In this document: positions 52,441 through 60,387 of the stretch, piece after piece | Layout: every line of letters starts with the position of its first letter | Position numbering within the stretch: position 1 is the first letter of the stretch | Origin: Dinoroseobacter sp049800775 | GTDB taxonomy: Bacteria > Pseudomonadota > Alphaproteobacteria > Rhodobacterales > Rhodobacteraceae | Assembly (NCBI RefSeq): GCF_049800775.1 | Contig: NZ_JBNAFR010000005.1 | Coordinates: forward strand, 62,001 to 126,000 | Length of the DNA stretch: 64,000 nt | Direction of reading: 5' to 3' | Made by a program: the position numbers and the translations under genes | The notes under the pieces: generated by a model | What the model was told of the DNA's origin: nothing | What the model saw: the letters and a program-made list of their open reading frames with translations, nothing else | Database searches by the model: none

Positions 52441-52935
52441 TTACAGGCGTTTCATCATGACATAGGCGTCCACGAGCCCCTCGGCAGGGTGGCGGAACGC
52501 CTCGGGCAGGGTGCCGACGATCTCGAACCCATGGGCCTGCCAAAGACCCACCGCCCGCGTATTGGTCGCAACGACGCAATTGTACTGCATCGCCCGGAAC
52601 CCCGCATGTCGCGCGGCCTCCAGGGAATGGGCGAGCATGGCCCGCGCCACCCCGCGCCCCTGGGCCGCGGGCGCGGTCACATAGCCGCAATTGCAGATAT
52701 GGTCCGCGGGCCCGCCAAAATTCGCCACGAGGTAATAGGTGCCCAAGAGCTCCCCCGCCCGCTCGGCCACAAAGGTCTGCCGCTCCGGCGCCATCCAATA
52801 GGCGCGCGCATCCGCCTCGGAGATCTCCGGGTCAATCGCATAGGTCGCCCCCGCCCGAAAGACCGGACGCAACATCTCCCAGATCGCGGGCCAATCGGCG
52901 GTCTCCGCCGGGCGGAGCGTGACCTCAGAGGTCAT
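52441..52935 (-). CDS. GNAT family N-acetyltransferase
   Basis: A 164-residue acetyltransferase with the acetyl-CoA loop AAQGRGVARAMLAHSLE near residue 90 and the closing LWQAHGFEIVGTLPEAFRHP. Similar to phosphinothricin- or YhhY-type enzymes at the fold level; acceptor unknown. The ATG (52935) has no good ribosome site of its own but lies within the end of a short upstream ORF carrying a strong one, so translational coupling is likely. It precedes the NYN gene by 15 bases. Confidence 0.9.
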   Translation of the reverse strand: MTSEVTLRPAETADWPAIWEMLRPVFRAGATYAIDPEISEADARAYWMAPERQTFVAERAGELLGTYYLVANFGGPADHICNCGYVTAPAAQGRGVARAMLAHSLEAARHAGFRAMQYNCVVATNTRAVGLWQAHGFEIVGTLPEAFRHPAEGLVDAYVMMKRL

Positions 52936-53065
52936 GGCACACAGGATGACCCATCCCCCGGCACACCGCGCCCAGGCTGCGAGCCGAAGCGCAGGCCCCG
53001 GTCAGGTCGGCACCGAGTGCAGATGATGCGCCGCAGGCAAGGATAGCCTTCGCCAGATCTCCCAT
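52925..53065 (-). CDS. Possible 46-codon Cys-rich leader ORF
   Basis: ATG at 53065 is preceded by GGGAGGG at 8 bases, a stronger site than most genes in the window. The 46-residue product begins MGDLAKAILACG and contains five cysteines and a late HPVCHDL. Its stop overlaps the GNAT start by 11 bases. It matches no family I know. It may be a true small protein or a leader that couples GNAT translation; chance is also possible at this GC content. Confidence 0.35.
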   Translation of the reverse strand: MGDLAKAILACGASSALGADLTGACASARSLGAVCRGMGHPVCHDL

Positions 53066-53899
53066 GACGTGATCCCTCCCATCCGTTGGGGGCAGGATGG
53101 TCGAAATCCACGGCGGCGGCAATGACCCCGCGCCCGTATGGACCCCGGCGCGATGTGATCAGCGTGGAACGGTTCGCCGAAGCCCCGCTCTGCGCGTCGA
53201 TCAGCGTCCGCGAGAGCAGCGCCAGCGCCCCGATCCGCGCCTGCAACCTCGCCAGCCCGATGTTTTCGCCTCGAGCTCCGGGCTGGCACGCCGCGTCTTC
53301 GGCCGCGTGCAGAGCGCGATGAACCCCGTGGGTCGGACCGGCGTCTTCGCCAACACCCCCCTGTCTCTCGCGACGATTACAACCCTCACCGCGCTGAACG
53401 CGATCGTGCTGTTCGGCGGCGACGTGATCCTGCTGCAAACACGGCGCGAGGGCGCGGACCTCCTCTGACACCCCCGGGCCACATCTTACGCATGCAACTG
53501 CTCAAGGCTTGGCTTCACTCCCGCGGGCAACGCAAGCAAGGGCCCTCTGCCGCAACCGACCAAAACCGTCAGCGGCTTCAATGGCGCTGCCGCAGACCTG
53601 TCGCGCTCTTTGCCATCGCGCGGCGCTGTCCCAAACTTGGCCTGCCTGATCGCCAAAAGGTCGTCTGCACCTCCGCGATCACATCGCCGGTCGTCTCGCG
53701 CAAGCCAAGGCCGCGTTGACACACGCCTTTCTCGCCAAAACAAAACCGCTGCAAGTCCTGCGCCATTCCTGCGCCACAGGCCGTCGGCCTGTCCTTGCTT
53801 TACGGCTTCGCGCATAAGACACCGCCCGGATCACCGCCCTGAGCCTGATCTCTCGCGCCCCGCTGACCTGATCTTAAGTCGTCAAATATCCCGGGGAGC
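53066..53899. other. Gene-poor interval with possible decayed coding sequence
   Basis: No convincing gene is seen in these 830 bases. In the plus direction, 53322-53468 encodes a 48-residue hydrophobic peptide, NPVGRTGVFANTPLSLAT and onward to VLFGGDVILL, with membrane-protein character, and a different plus frame at 53124-53320 (DVISVERFAEAPLCASIS) looks partly protein-like. A frameshifted remnant of a small membrane protein is possible. The part after 53470 has no protein-like frame on either strand. Confidence 0.35.
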
Positions 53900-53919
53900 G
53901 CGAGGGGCTGGCCCCTCGC
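53900..53919. terminator. Perfect GC hairpin after dnaE2
   Basis: GCGAGGGGC and GCCCCTCGC around TG form a perfect 9-bp stem, 7 bases beyond the dnaE2 stop (53927, minus). It is preceded on the plus strand by AAATATCCCGGGG, a combination I associate with intergenic repeats of Rhodobacterales. No T-run follows in the minus direction, so it could be a repeat element with terminator-like function. Confidence 0.6.
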
Positions 53920-53926
53920 TCCGCGC

Positions 53927-56878
53927 TCAGGGCCTGCGCGGATCCGGTGCTGCGGCGCGCCCCGGATCCCCCATCCCCGGGGTCAGCAGATGCCGCAGCA
54001 GGGCCACGGGATGGGCCCGCAGGCTGAGCCGAGTGGCGACGAAGTCCTCCACCACCTCCTCACCGAGGCTCATCTGCGGCAGCTGCACCGCCGGTTCCGC
54101 CCCGGCCTCGCCCTCCAGATCCCCGGCAAAGAGCGGCAGGGGCTTCGGCCCCTGCACCGCCCTTGCCTGCCAGAGCGCCTCGCGCCGGCTCAACCCCAGA
54201 TCCGCAAAGGCATCCGCCTCCGCGAGGCGCGTCAGCGCGGGGCTGCCAAGGCCCGCGCGCCGCCACAGATCCGCCACCGCGCCATAGCCATTGCCCCGCG
54301 CCCCCACGAGCCAATCCGCATCCTCCTGCTTGAGCCCCTTCACCTGCCGGAACCCCAGCCGCAGGGCCAGACCGCCCTGCCCGTCCGGTTCCATCACGCA
54401 ATCCCAGTAACTTGCATTGACGCAGACCGGGCGCACCGCGACCCCATGCTCCCGGGCATCGCGCACGATCTGCGCGGGGGCATAGAAGCCCATGGGCTGC
54501 GAATTCAGCAACGCGCAGGCAAAGATCCCCGGATGGTGGCACTTGATCCAGGAGGAGGCATAGACCAGCAGGGCGAAGCTCGCCGCGTGGCTCTCGGGAA
54601 AGCCATAGCTGCCAAACCCTTCGATCTGCGAGAAACACCGCTCCGCGAAGTCGCGCTCATAGCCATTGGCGGCCATGCCCCTGAGGAACCGATCCCGGAA
54701 CTCCGAGACATTGCCATGTTTCTTGAAGGTGGCCAGCGACCGGCGCAGCCGATCCGCCTCGGACGGGTCAAACCCGGCACCGATAATGGCGATCTGCATG
54801 GCCTGTTCCTGAAAGAGCGGCACGCCGAGGGTCTTGGATAGAACCTCGCCCAGGGCATCCGAGGGGAACTGCACCTGCTCTTCGCCATTGCGGCGGCGGA
54901 TGAAGGGGTGGACCATATCGCCCTGGATCGGACCGGGGCGCACGATGGCCACCTGGATCACCAGATCGTAGAAGCTGCGCGGCTTCATCCGGGGCAGGAA
55001 GTTCATCTGCGCCCGGCTCTCGACCTGGAACACGCCAATGCTGTCGGCGCGGCAGAGCATGTCATAGACCTTTGGGTCTTCGGGCGGCAGGGTGGCGAGG
55101 TCGTAATCCAGCCCGTGATGCTGCTGCATGAGCTCGAACCCCTTGCGCACGCAGGAGAGCATGCCGAGGGCCAGGATATCGATCTTGAGGATCCCGAGAC
55201 TGTCGAGATCATCCTTGTCCCAGCACAGGACCGTGCGGTCCTCCATGGTGGCGTTTTCCACCGGGACAAGCTCGTCGAGCCGACCTTCGGTGATCACGAA
55301 GCCCCCCACATGCTGGCTCAGATGGCGGGGAAAGCCCTGGATCTGATAGATCAGGTCGATGGTTTGACGCAGGCGGCGATCCGCGGGGTCGAGGCCGATC
55401 TCGCGCAGGCGCGCCTCCTCGATGCCGCGCACCGAGCCGAAGCCCCAGATCTGGCTCGACAGGGCCGAAAGCGTATCGCCGCTCAGCCCCATGGCGCGGC
55501 CCACCTCGCGCACGGCCCGTTTGCCGCGGTAGTGGATTACCGTCGCGCACAGGCCCGCCCGGTGGCGGCCATAGCGGGCATAGATGTGCTGGATCACCTC
55601 CTCGCGGCGCTCATGCTCGAAATCCACGTCGATATCCGGAGGCTCGTCCCGGGCCTCGGAGACGAAGCGCTCGAAGACCATGGTGCCGATCTCGGGGCTG
55701 ACCGAGGTGATGCCGAGACAGTAGCAGACCACGGAATTGGCCGCCGAGCCGCGCCCCTGACAGAGGATGTCACGGGTGCGGGCAAAGGCCACGATATCGT
55801 TGACGGTCAGGAAGTAGGGCGCATAGCCGAGCTTGCCGATCAGGCGCAGCTCATGGGCCAGCATGTTCTGCACCTTGGTCGGGGCACCGGCGGGGTAGCG
55901 CCAGTGCAGCCCCTCATGGGCGAGGCGCGACAGGCGCTCTTGGGCGGTCTCGCCGCCCTGCACCTCGGAGGGATAGACATAGCGCAACTGGCTCAGGCAG
56001 AAGCCGCAGCGCGCGGCGATCTCGGCGCTGCGATGGACCGCTGCCTCATGGCCGCGAAACAGGCGCAGCATCTCGGCCTCGGAGCGCAGGCGTTGTTCCG
56101 CATGGGCCTGGGCGGCGCGGCCCAGCGCCTCGACCCGGCGCCCGGTGCGGATCGCGGTCATCACATCCGCGAGGCGGCGGCGGGTCGCGCTGTGAAAAAG
56201 CGGCGCGCCACTGGCCACAGTGGGGATGCCGAGATCCGCGGCGATCCCGGCCCAGGCGGCGAAGCGCGCCGGGTCCTGCCCGTCATAGGACGGCCCCATG
56301 AGCAGGCTGACTGCCCCGGGGAAGCGGCGCGTCAACTGGCCCGCCTGTGTCATCCATCCGCCCGCGCCGCGCTGCGCCGTCTGGACCTGTGGCGGCCCGT
56401 GGAGGAGCAGTTGCACCCCCGCGAGCCCGTCCAGCACATCCGCGAGGCCGAGATCGCACTCCCCCTTGGCGGCACGCAACTGGCCGGTGGTCAGCAGCCG
56501 CGTCAGCCGTCCCCAGGCCTGCCGGTCCTCGGGCAGGACCGTGATCTCAAGCCCCTCGCGCAGGTGCAGCCGCACCGCTGGCAAGAAGCGCGGCACGTTG
56601 CGGATCGCGGCCGAGCGCGGAGGCGGGCACTGCCGGGCGGGGTCGGGATGAACCGGACCGATCGGGCCGTCCTCGGCCTCGGTCGCCATGCGCAACCGGA
56701 CCTGACGCGCGATCTCCTTGATTTCGGTATGGGCGCGCACGATCCCCGCCACGGAGTTCACATCCGCGATCGCCAAGGCGGGCAGACCCAGAAGGCTCGC
56801 CTTCTGGGCATATTCCTCAGGATGCGAGGCGCCTGTCAGAAAGGTGAAATTCGACAAAGCGCTCAGTTCAACGAACAT
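53927..56878 (-). CDS. dnaE2: Error-prone DNA polymerase DnaE2 (ImuC), C-terminally short
   Basis: A 983-residue C-family polymerase for SOS-induced translesion synthesis. The PHP domain starts the protein (FVELSALSNFTFLTGASHPEEY, partially quoted), the catalytic aspartates are D415 and D417 in PPDIDVDFEHER, and helix-hairpin-helix elements follow. After MSLGEEVVEDF and LSLRAHPVALLRH the protein ends in a short Gly/Pro/Arg tail. Family members as I know them continue for roughly 100 residues with an OB-fold domain, which is missing here, and no frame downstream restores it. imuA and imuB, the usual partners, are not adjacent. A LexA box lies 25 bases upstream. Confidence 0.94.
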   Translation of the reverse strand: MFVELSALSNFTFLTGASHPEEYAQKASLLGLPALAIADVNSVAGIVRAHTEIKEIARQVRLRMATEAEDGPIGPVHPDPARQCPPPRSAAIRNVPRFLPAVRLHLREGLEITVLPEDRQAWGRLTRLLTTGQLRAAKGECDLGLADVLDGLAGVQLLLHGPPQVQTAQRGAGGWMTQAGQLTRRFPGAVSLLMGPSYDGQDPARFAAWAGIAADLGIPTVASGAPLFHSATRRRLADVMTAIRTGRRVEALGRAAQAHAEQRLRSEAEMLRLFRGHEAAVHRSAEIAARCGFCLSQLRYVYPSEVQGGETAQERLSRLAHEGLHWRYPAGAPTKVQNMLAHELRLIGKLGYAPYFLTVNDIVAFARTRDILCQGRGSAANSVVCYCLGITSVSPEIGTMVFERFVSEARDEPPDIDVDFEHERREEVIQHIYARYGRHRAGLCATVIHYRGKRAVREVGRAMGLSGDTLSALSSQIWGFGSVRGIEEARLREIGLDPADRRLRQTIDLIYQIQGFPRHLSQHVGGFVITEGRLDELVPVENATMEDRTVLCWDKDDLDSLGILKIDILALGMLSCVRKGFELMQQHHGLDYDLATLPPEDPKVYDMLCRADSIGVFQVESRAQMNFLPRMKPRSFYDLVIQVAIVRPGPIQGDMVHPFIRRRNGEEQVQFPSDALGEVLSKTLGVPLFQEQAMQIAIIGAGFDPSEADRLRRSLATFKKHGNVSEFRDRFLRGMAANGYERDFAERCFSQIEGFGSYGFPESHAASFALLVYASSWIKCHHPGIFACALLNSQPMGFYAPAQIVRDAREHGVAVRPVCVNASYWDCVMEPDGQGGLALRLGFRQVKGLKQEDADWLVGARGNGYGAVADLWRRAGLGSPALTRLAEADAFADLGLSRREALWQARAVQGPKPLPLFAGDLEGEAGAEPAVQLPQMSLGEEVVEDFVATRLSLRAHPVALLRHLLTPGMGDPGRAAAPDPRRP

Positions 56879-56902
56879 GGGCGACTCAGTTTCCCGCTAT
56901 TT

Positions 56903-56917
56903 GTTCACTTTATGTTC
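56903..56917. promoter_or_regulatory. LexA (SOS) box
   Basis: GTTCACTTTATGTTC fits GTTC-N7-GTTC, the LexA-binding direct repeat of alphaproteobacteria. It lies 25-39 bases before the dnaE2 start codon, within the only gap (56879-56975) where its promoter can be. This predicts induction by DNA damage. Confidence 0.85.
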
Positions 56918-56975
56918 TGCGCCAAAACATGGAACGCCACGGCCCGTCCGTCAAGCCGCCGGGATCTGTCGGAAT

Positions 56976-57443
56976 CTATTCGAGGATCTCGCAGTCCCGG
57001 TCCAGCATGCAGCGCTCGAGCCGCGCGAGTGAGGCCATGTCCGGATCCGGGAAGGCTGCCGTGCCGCAGGGATCGACCGACACCACGAGCCCGGCTGCGG
57101 TTTGGGTACCAAAGGCCAGATGGATGCCCGGCACCATGTTCCCGCACCACGACGCCATGCAGTGGCTGACAACCGTGATCGGCCCTTCGATCCGGGCACC
57201 GGTCAGAAGATCTTCGCCCCGGAACTGGCCAACGACCTGTTTGTCCTCGGGGATCCGGGTCATCATGCCATCCGGGCGGTCCAGCGCCCCCGGCGTGAAA
57301 TCGAACGTGCCCAGCAGCACGACCTGATCCGGGCGCTCCGCCCGGTCGAGATAGCTGCGTACCGCATCCGCCCGCAGACAGCTCAGGGCATGGGCCGGCT
57401 GCGTCACCAGCAGCCCCAAGAGAAGCGCGCGGATCAGAGCCAT
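56976..57443 (-). CDS. Exported protein, conserved hypothetical
   Basis: A 155-residue protein with a signal peptide (MALIRALLLGLLVTQPAHA). The mature part has six cysteines (SCLRAD, SHCMASWCGN, DPCG, RCMLDRDC), probably paired as disulfides in the periplasm. I do not recognise the family; DQVVLLGTFDFTPG and GEDLLTGARIEGPITVVSHC suggest a small beta-barrel. Its start overlaps the rppH stop by 10 bases, so it is co-translated, and the stop is 72 bases before the dnaE2 SOS box. Confidence 0.8.
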   Translation of the reverse strand: MALIRALLLGLLVTQPAHALSCLRADAVRSYLDRAERPDQVVLLGTFDFTPGALDRPDGMMTRIPEDKQVVGQFRGEDLLTGARIEGPITVVSHCMASWCGNMVPGIHLAFGTQTAAGLVVSVDPCGTAAFPDPDMASLARLERCMLDRDCEILE

Positions 57444-57916
57444 GTGTCGAAGGCCTTGAACACCTTTTCATAGACATCGCGCTTGAACGGCACGATTGAG
57501 GCCAGAACCTTGGGCGGTTCCAGCCAGCGCCACTCGGAAAACTCCGGATGGGCCGTCTCGATATTGATATCCGCATCCGTGCCCTGAAACCGCATCAGAA
57601 CCCAGCGCTGGGTCTGCCCCTTGTAGCGGCCTTTCCAGATGCGTGGCACGATCTCGACCGGCAGGTCATAGGAGATCCAGTCCGGCGCCTCGGCCACGAC
57701 CTCGACCAGATCGGGCATGACCCCGGTCTCTTCGCCCAACTCGCGCAGGGCGGCGGTCCGGGCATCCTCGCCAGCCTCGATCCCGCCCTGGGGCATCTGC
57801 CAGGCGGGCAGCTCGCTGTCGAAGCGTTGACCGGTAAAGACCCGGCCCGCCCCGTCCCACAGCACCACCCCGACGCATTCTCGATAGGGCAGTGCTGAGA
57901 TCTCTTCCGGTGTCAT
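57434..57916 (-). CDS. rppH: RNA pyrophosphohydrolase (NUDIX)
   Basis: A 160-residue NUDIX enzyme that removes pyrophosphate from the 5' end of mRNA, opening it to RNase E. The Nudix box GGIEAGEDARTAALRELGEETG, starting near residue 43, is complete with both REL-x-EE glutamates (RELGEE). PYRECVGVVLWD at the N-terminus and the W-rich EFSEWRWLEP region are also typical. It follows ctpA with 13 bases between and belongs to the run from rsfS to rppH. Confidence 0.95.
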   Translation of the reverse strand: MTPEEISALPYRECVGVVLWDGAGRVFTGQRFDSELPAWQMPQGGIEAGEDARTAALRELGEETGVMPDLVEVVAEAPDWISYDLPVEIVPRIWKGRYKGQTQRWVLMRFQGTDADINIETAHPEFSEWRWLEPPKVLASIVPFKRDVYEKVFKAFDTWL

Positions 57917-57929
57917 GGCGCGCCTTTGG

Positions 57930-59261
57930 TCAGTCCGTCGGCCCGAGAGCGTTCAGGCCCTTGAGGATGTCGATGGCATAGGCGAGCTGGTAATCCTCGT
58001 CCCGCAGTTTCGCGGCATCCTCGGCCTTCTGCTGCTCCTTGAGCAGAAGCTGACGCTCGTCCTCGGAGATCGAGTCGTTGTCCAGCGAGCCGCGCAGATC
58101 CGCCTCGGAGCGGCTGGGCCGGTTGTCGACCTCCTCCTCGGCATCGGGACGACGGGAGGGCTGGGCGACCACGATGTCCGGCGACACGCCAAGCGACTGG
58201 ATCGAGCGGCCCGACGGCGTGTAGTAGCGCGCCGTGGTCAGGCGCATGGCGCCGTCGCCGCGCAGGGGCACGACGGACTGGACCGAGCCCTTGCCGAAGC
58301 TCTTGGTGCCCACGACGATGGCGCGGCGGTGATCCTGCAGCGCGCCCGCAACGATCTCGGACGCCGAGGCAGACCCGCCATTGATCAGCACGACAATCGG
58401 CTTGCCCTCGGTCAGATCGCCCTCGGTGGCGTTGAACCGCTCGCCATCCTGCGGATCGCGCCCCCGGGTCGAGACAATCTCGCCCTTGTCGAGGAAGGCG
58501 TCCGAAACCTTGATCGCCTGGGTCAGGAGCCCGCCGGGGTTGTTCCGCAGGTCGATGACAAAGCCATTCACGGCCTCCATCCCGCCCAGCTCGGCGACTT
58601 CCTCGGCAAGCTTCTCTTCGAGATTGGGATAGGTCTGGTCGTTGAAGGTCGTCAGACGCATCACCACCGTGTCGCCCACGGTGCGGCTGCGCACAGCCGT
58701 CAGCTTGATCGTGTCGCGGGTGATCGTCACGTCGAAAGGCTCGTCAAAGCCCTCGCGCACCACGGTGATCACGATCTCGGACCCAACGGGCCCGCGCATC
58801 ATGCCCACCGCATCGTCAAGGGTCAGGCCCAGCACGCTCTCGCCATCCACATGGGTGATGAAATCCCCCGCCTCGATCCCGGCCTCGGCTGCCGGAGTGT
58901 CATCGATGGGCGAGACAACCTTCACGAAGCCGTCTTCCTGGGTCACTTCGATCCCGAGCCCGCCGAACTCGCCGCGGGTCTGGACCTGCATATCGCCGAA
59001 ATCCTTGGGTGGCAGATAGCTGGAATGGGGGTCCAGCGAGGTCAGCATGCCGTTGATCGCCGCCTCGATCAGTTCGCCCTCTTCGACCTGCTCCACATAC
59101 TGCGCGCGGATCCGCTCGAAAATGTCGCCGAACAGGTCGAGCTGCTCATAGACAGAGGTCTTGCGCGCATTCTCCTGCGCCAGCAGCGGTCCGGCGATCT
59201 GGGTTGTCAGCAGTGCGCCGGCCACGGTGCCGCCAAGCGCGGCCATAACGAAGTTCTTCAT
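57930..59261 (-). CDS. ctpA: S41 family carboxy-terminal processing peptidase
   Basis: A 443-residue periplasmic serine protease with a signal peptide or anchor (MKNFVMAALGG to LLAQE), a PDZ domain (about 85-165, GGLGIEVTQEDGFV) and an S41 catalytic domain. The catalytic Ser299 is in NGGSASASEI and Lys324 in SFGKG. The C-terminus after residue 390 is acidic and charged. It trims C-terminal tails of periplasmic proteins and often controls murein hydrolases, which suits its place next to the EnvC-like gene. Confidence 0.95.
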   Translation of the reverse strand: MKNFVMAALGGTVAGALLTTQIAGPLLAQENARKTSVYEQLDLFGDIFERIRAQYVEQVEEGELIEAAINGMLTSLDPHSSYLPPKDFGDMQVQTRGEFGGLGIEVTQEDGFVKVVSPIDDTPAAEAGIEAGDFITHVDGESVLGLTLDDAVGMMRGPVGSEIVITVVREGFDEPFDVTITRDTIKLTAVRSRTVGDTVVMRLTTFNDQTYPNLEEKLAEEVAELGGMEAVNGFVIDLRNNPGGLLTQAIKVSDAFLDKGEIVSTRGRDPQDGERFNATEGDLTEGKPIVVLINGGSASASEIVAGALQDHRRAIVVGTKSFGKGSVQSVVPLRGDGAMRLTTARYYTPSGRSIQSLGVSPDIVVAQPSRRPDAEEEVDNRPSRSEADLRGSLDNDSISEDERQLLLKEQQKAEDAAKLRDEDYQLAYAIDILKGLNALGPTD

Positions 59262-59268
59262 CTGCGTT

Positions 59269-60387
59269 TCAATCCTTGTCTGTCACGAACCACGTTCCCG
59301 GGTCGACCGGTTCGCCGCCGTTTCTGAGTTCCAAGTAAAGCGTCTCTTGCCGGGTTTGACCACTGGCAAAACCGATCTCGGTCTGCGGTCTGCCGCCCAT
59401 GAGGCCAAGCGGAGCACCCGAGGACAAGACCTCTCCTGCATCAACATAAAGATCATCGACCCCCGCCAAAACAAGCAAATAGCCGGTTTGGGGTTCAAGG
59501 ACGATCACGTTTCCGTAGTCGAGCAGGGTTCCCACATAGCGCACGGTGGCCGCGGCGGGGGTCGTCACAAGGGCGCGCGCCGGAGCGGCGAGCACCAGAC
59601 CGGGCCGTTCGATGCCCGCAAGATCCGGCTCGCCCGCGGCCCGCAGGACCCGTCCCGCCACGGGCAGGGGCAGCGCCCCCTGCCGGGCTTCGAAATCCGC
59701 GCGTGGGGCCGCGGGCCCGTCCAGGGCACCGAGTTGCGCGGCAAATTCCTGCAAGGTCGCGCTGGAGGCCGACAACACGCCCAGCAACACCGGGTCCGGT
59801 GCGTTCTCCTGCGGCAGGCGGACCCGCTGGGCCACCACATCGGCCAGCGCCACCCGGGCCGCCTGAATATCCAGCAGCGCCTGTTCGAGCTGGGCCGCGG
59901 CCACGGTGCGGGTGCGGCGGATCCGGTTGAGCTCCTCAAGCGTGGCGCGCAGCTCGGCCGCCTCGGCGGCCACGGCGGGCGTGACCTCGGAGACGAGCAT
60001 ACCCGCACGGGCAAGGCTGAGCGGACCATCGGGATGGAGCAGCATCGCCTGTTCCGGTGTCTGACCAATGGTCTGCAACACGCTCAGCAGGGCCCCGAGC
60101 CGGGCCTGTTCCGCCGCGAGTCGATCGGTGATCGCCTGCTCGCGGATCACCGCCTGCCGCGTGCTTTCGCGCACGGCCTCCAGCCCGGCCTCGAAGCCGC
60201 GCACCGCCTCGGTCAGGACCGCGATCCGGTCCGAGGCCCCGGCCTCGGCCGTCAGCGCCGCGCGCGCCTCGGCCAGCAGGGCGGCGGCTTCATTGGCCTG
60301 CGCCACGGGGTCCGGGTTGGTCTGGGCCCCGGCAGACCCGCTCGCCAAGAGCGCCAGCGCGATCAGACAGGTGCGAACCGCCTTCAC
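59269..60387 (-). CDS. EnvC-like murein hydrolase activator with degenerate LytM domain
   Basis: A 372-residue periplasmic protein: signal peptide (GSAGAQ), long coiled coil (about 25-215, rich in Ala/Glu/Leu/Arg) and a C-terminal M23/LytM-like domain (about 255-372). The zinc ligands of active LytM proteins are absent: the usual HxH position reads LYL (ETLYLEL) and the preceding His is missing. It should therefore activate amidases, as EnvC does, and not cut peptidoglycan itself. GTG 60387 overlaps the gpmI stop by four bases (GTGA), which supports this start over the longer frame. Confidence 0.9.
   Translation of the reverse strand: MKAVRTCLIALALLASGSAGAQTNPDPVAQANEAAALLAEARAALTAEAGASDRIAVLTEAVRGFEAGLEAVRESTRQAVIREQAITDRLAAEQARLGALLSVLQTIGQTPEQAMLLHPDGPLSLARAGMLVSEVTPAVAAEAAELRATLEELNRIRRTRTVAAAQLEQALLDIQAARVALADVVAQRVRLPQENAPDPVLLGVLSASSATLQEFAAQLGALDGPAAPRADFEARQGALPLPVAGRVLRAAGEPDLAGIERPGLVLAAPARALVTTPAAATVRYVGTLLDYGNVIVLEPQTGYLLVLAGVDDLYVDAGEVLSSGAPLGLMGGRPQTEIGFASGQTRQETLYLELRNGGEPVDPGTWFVTDKD

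Noticed and set aside
53486..53815. 109-codon minus-strand frame in the gap near dnaE2
   Set aside because: No ribosome site, no similarity to a known fold, Arg/Gly-rich composition typical of chance frames here.
54908..57169. 753-codon plus-strand frame opposite dnaE2
   Set aside because: Shadow of dnaE2 continuing across its promoter and SOS box; no domain.
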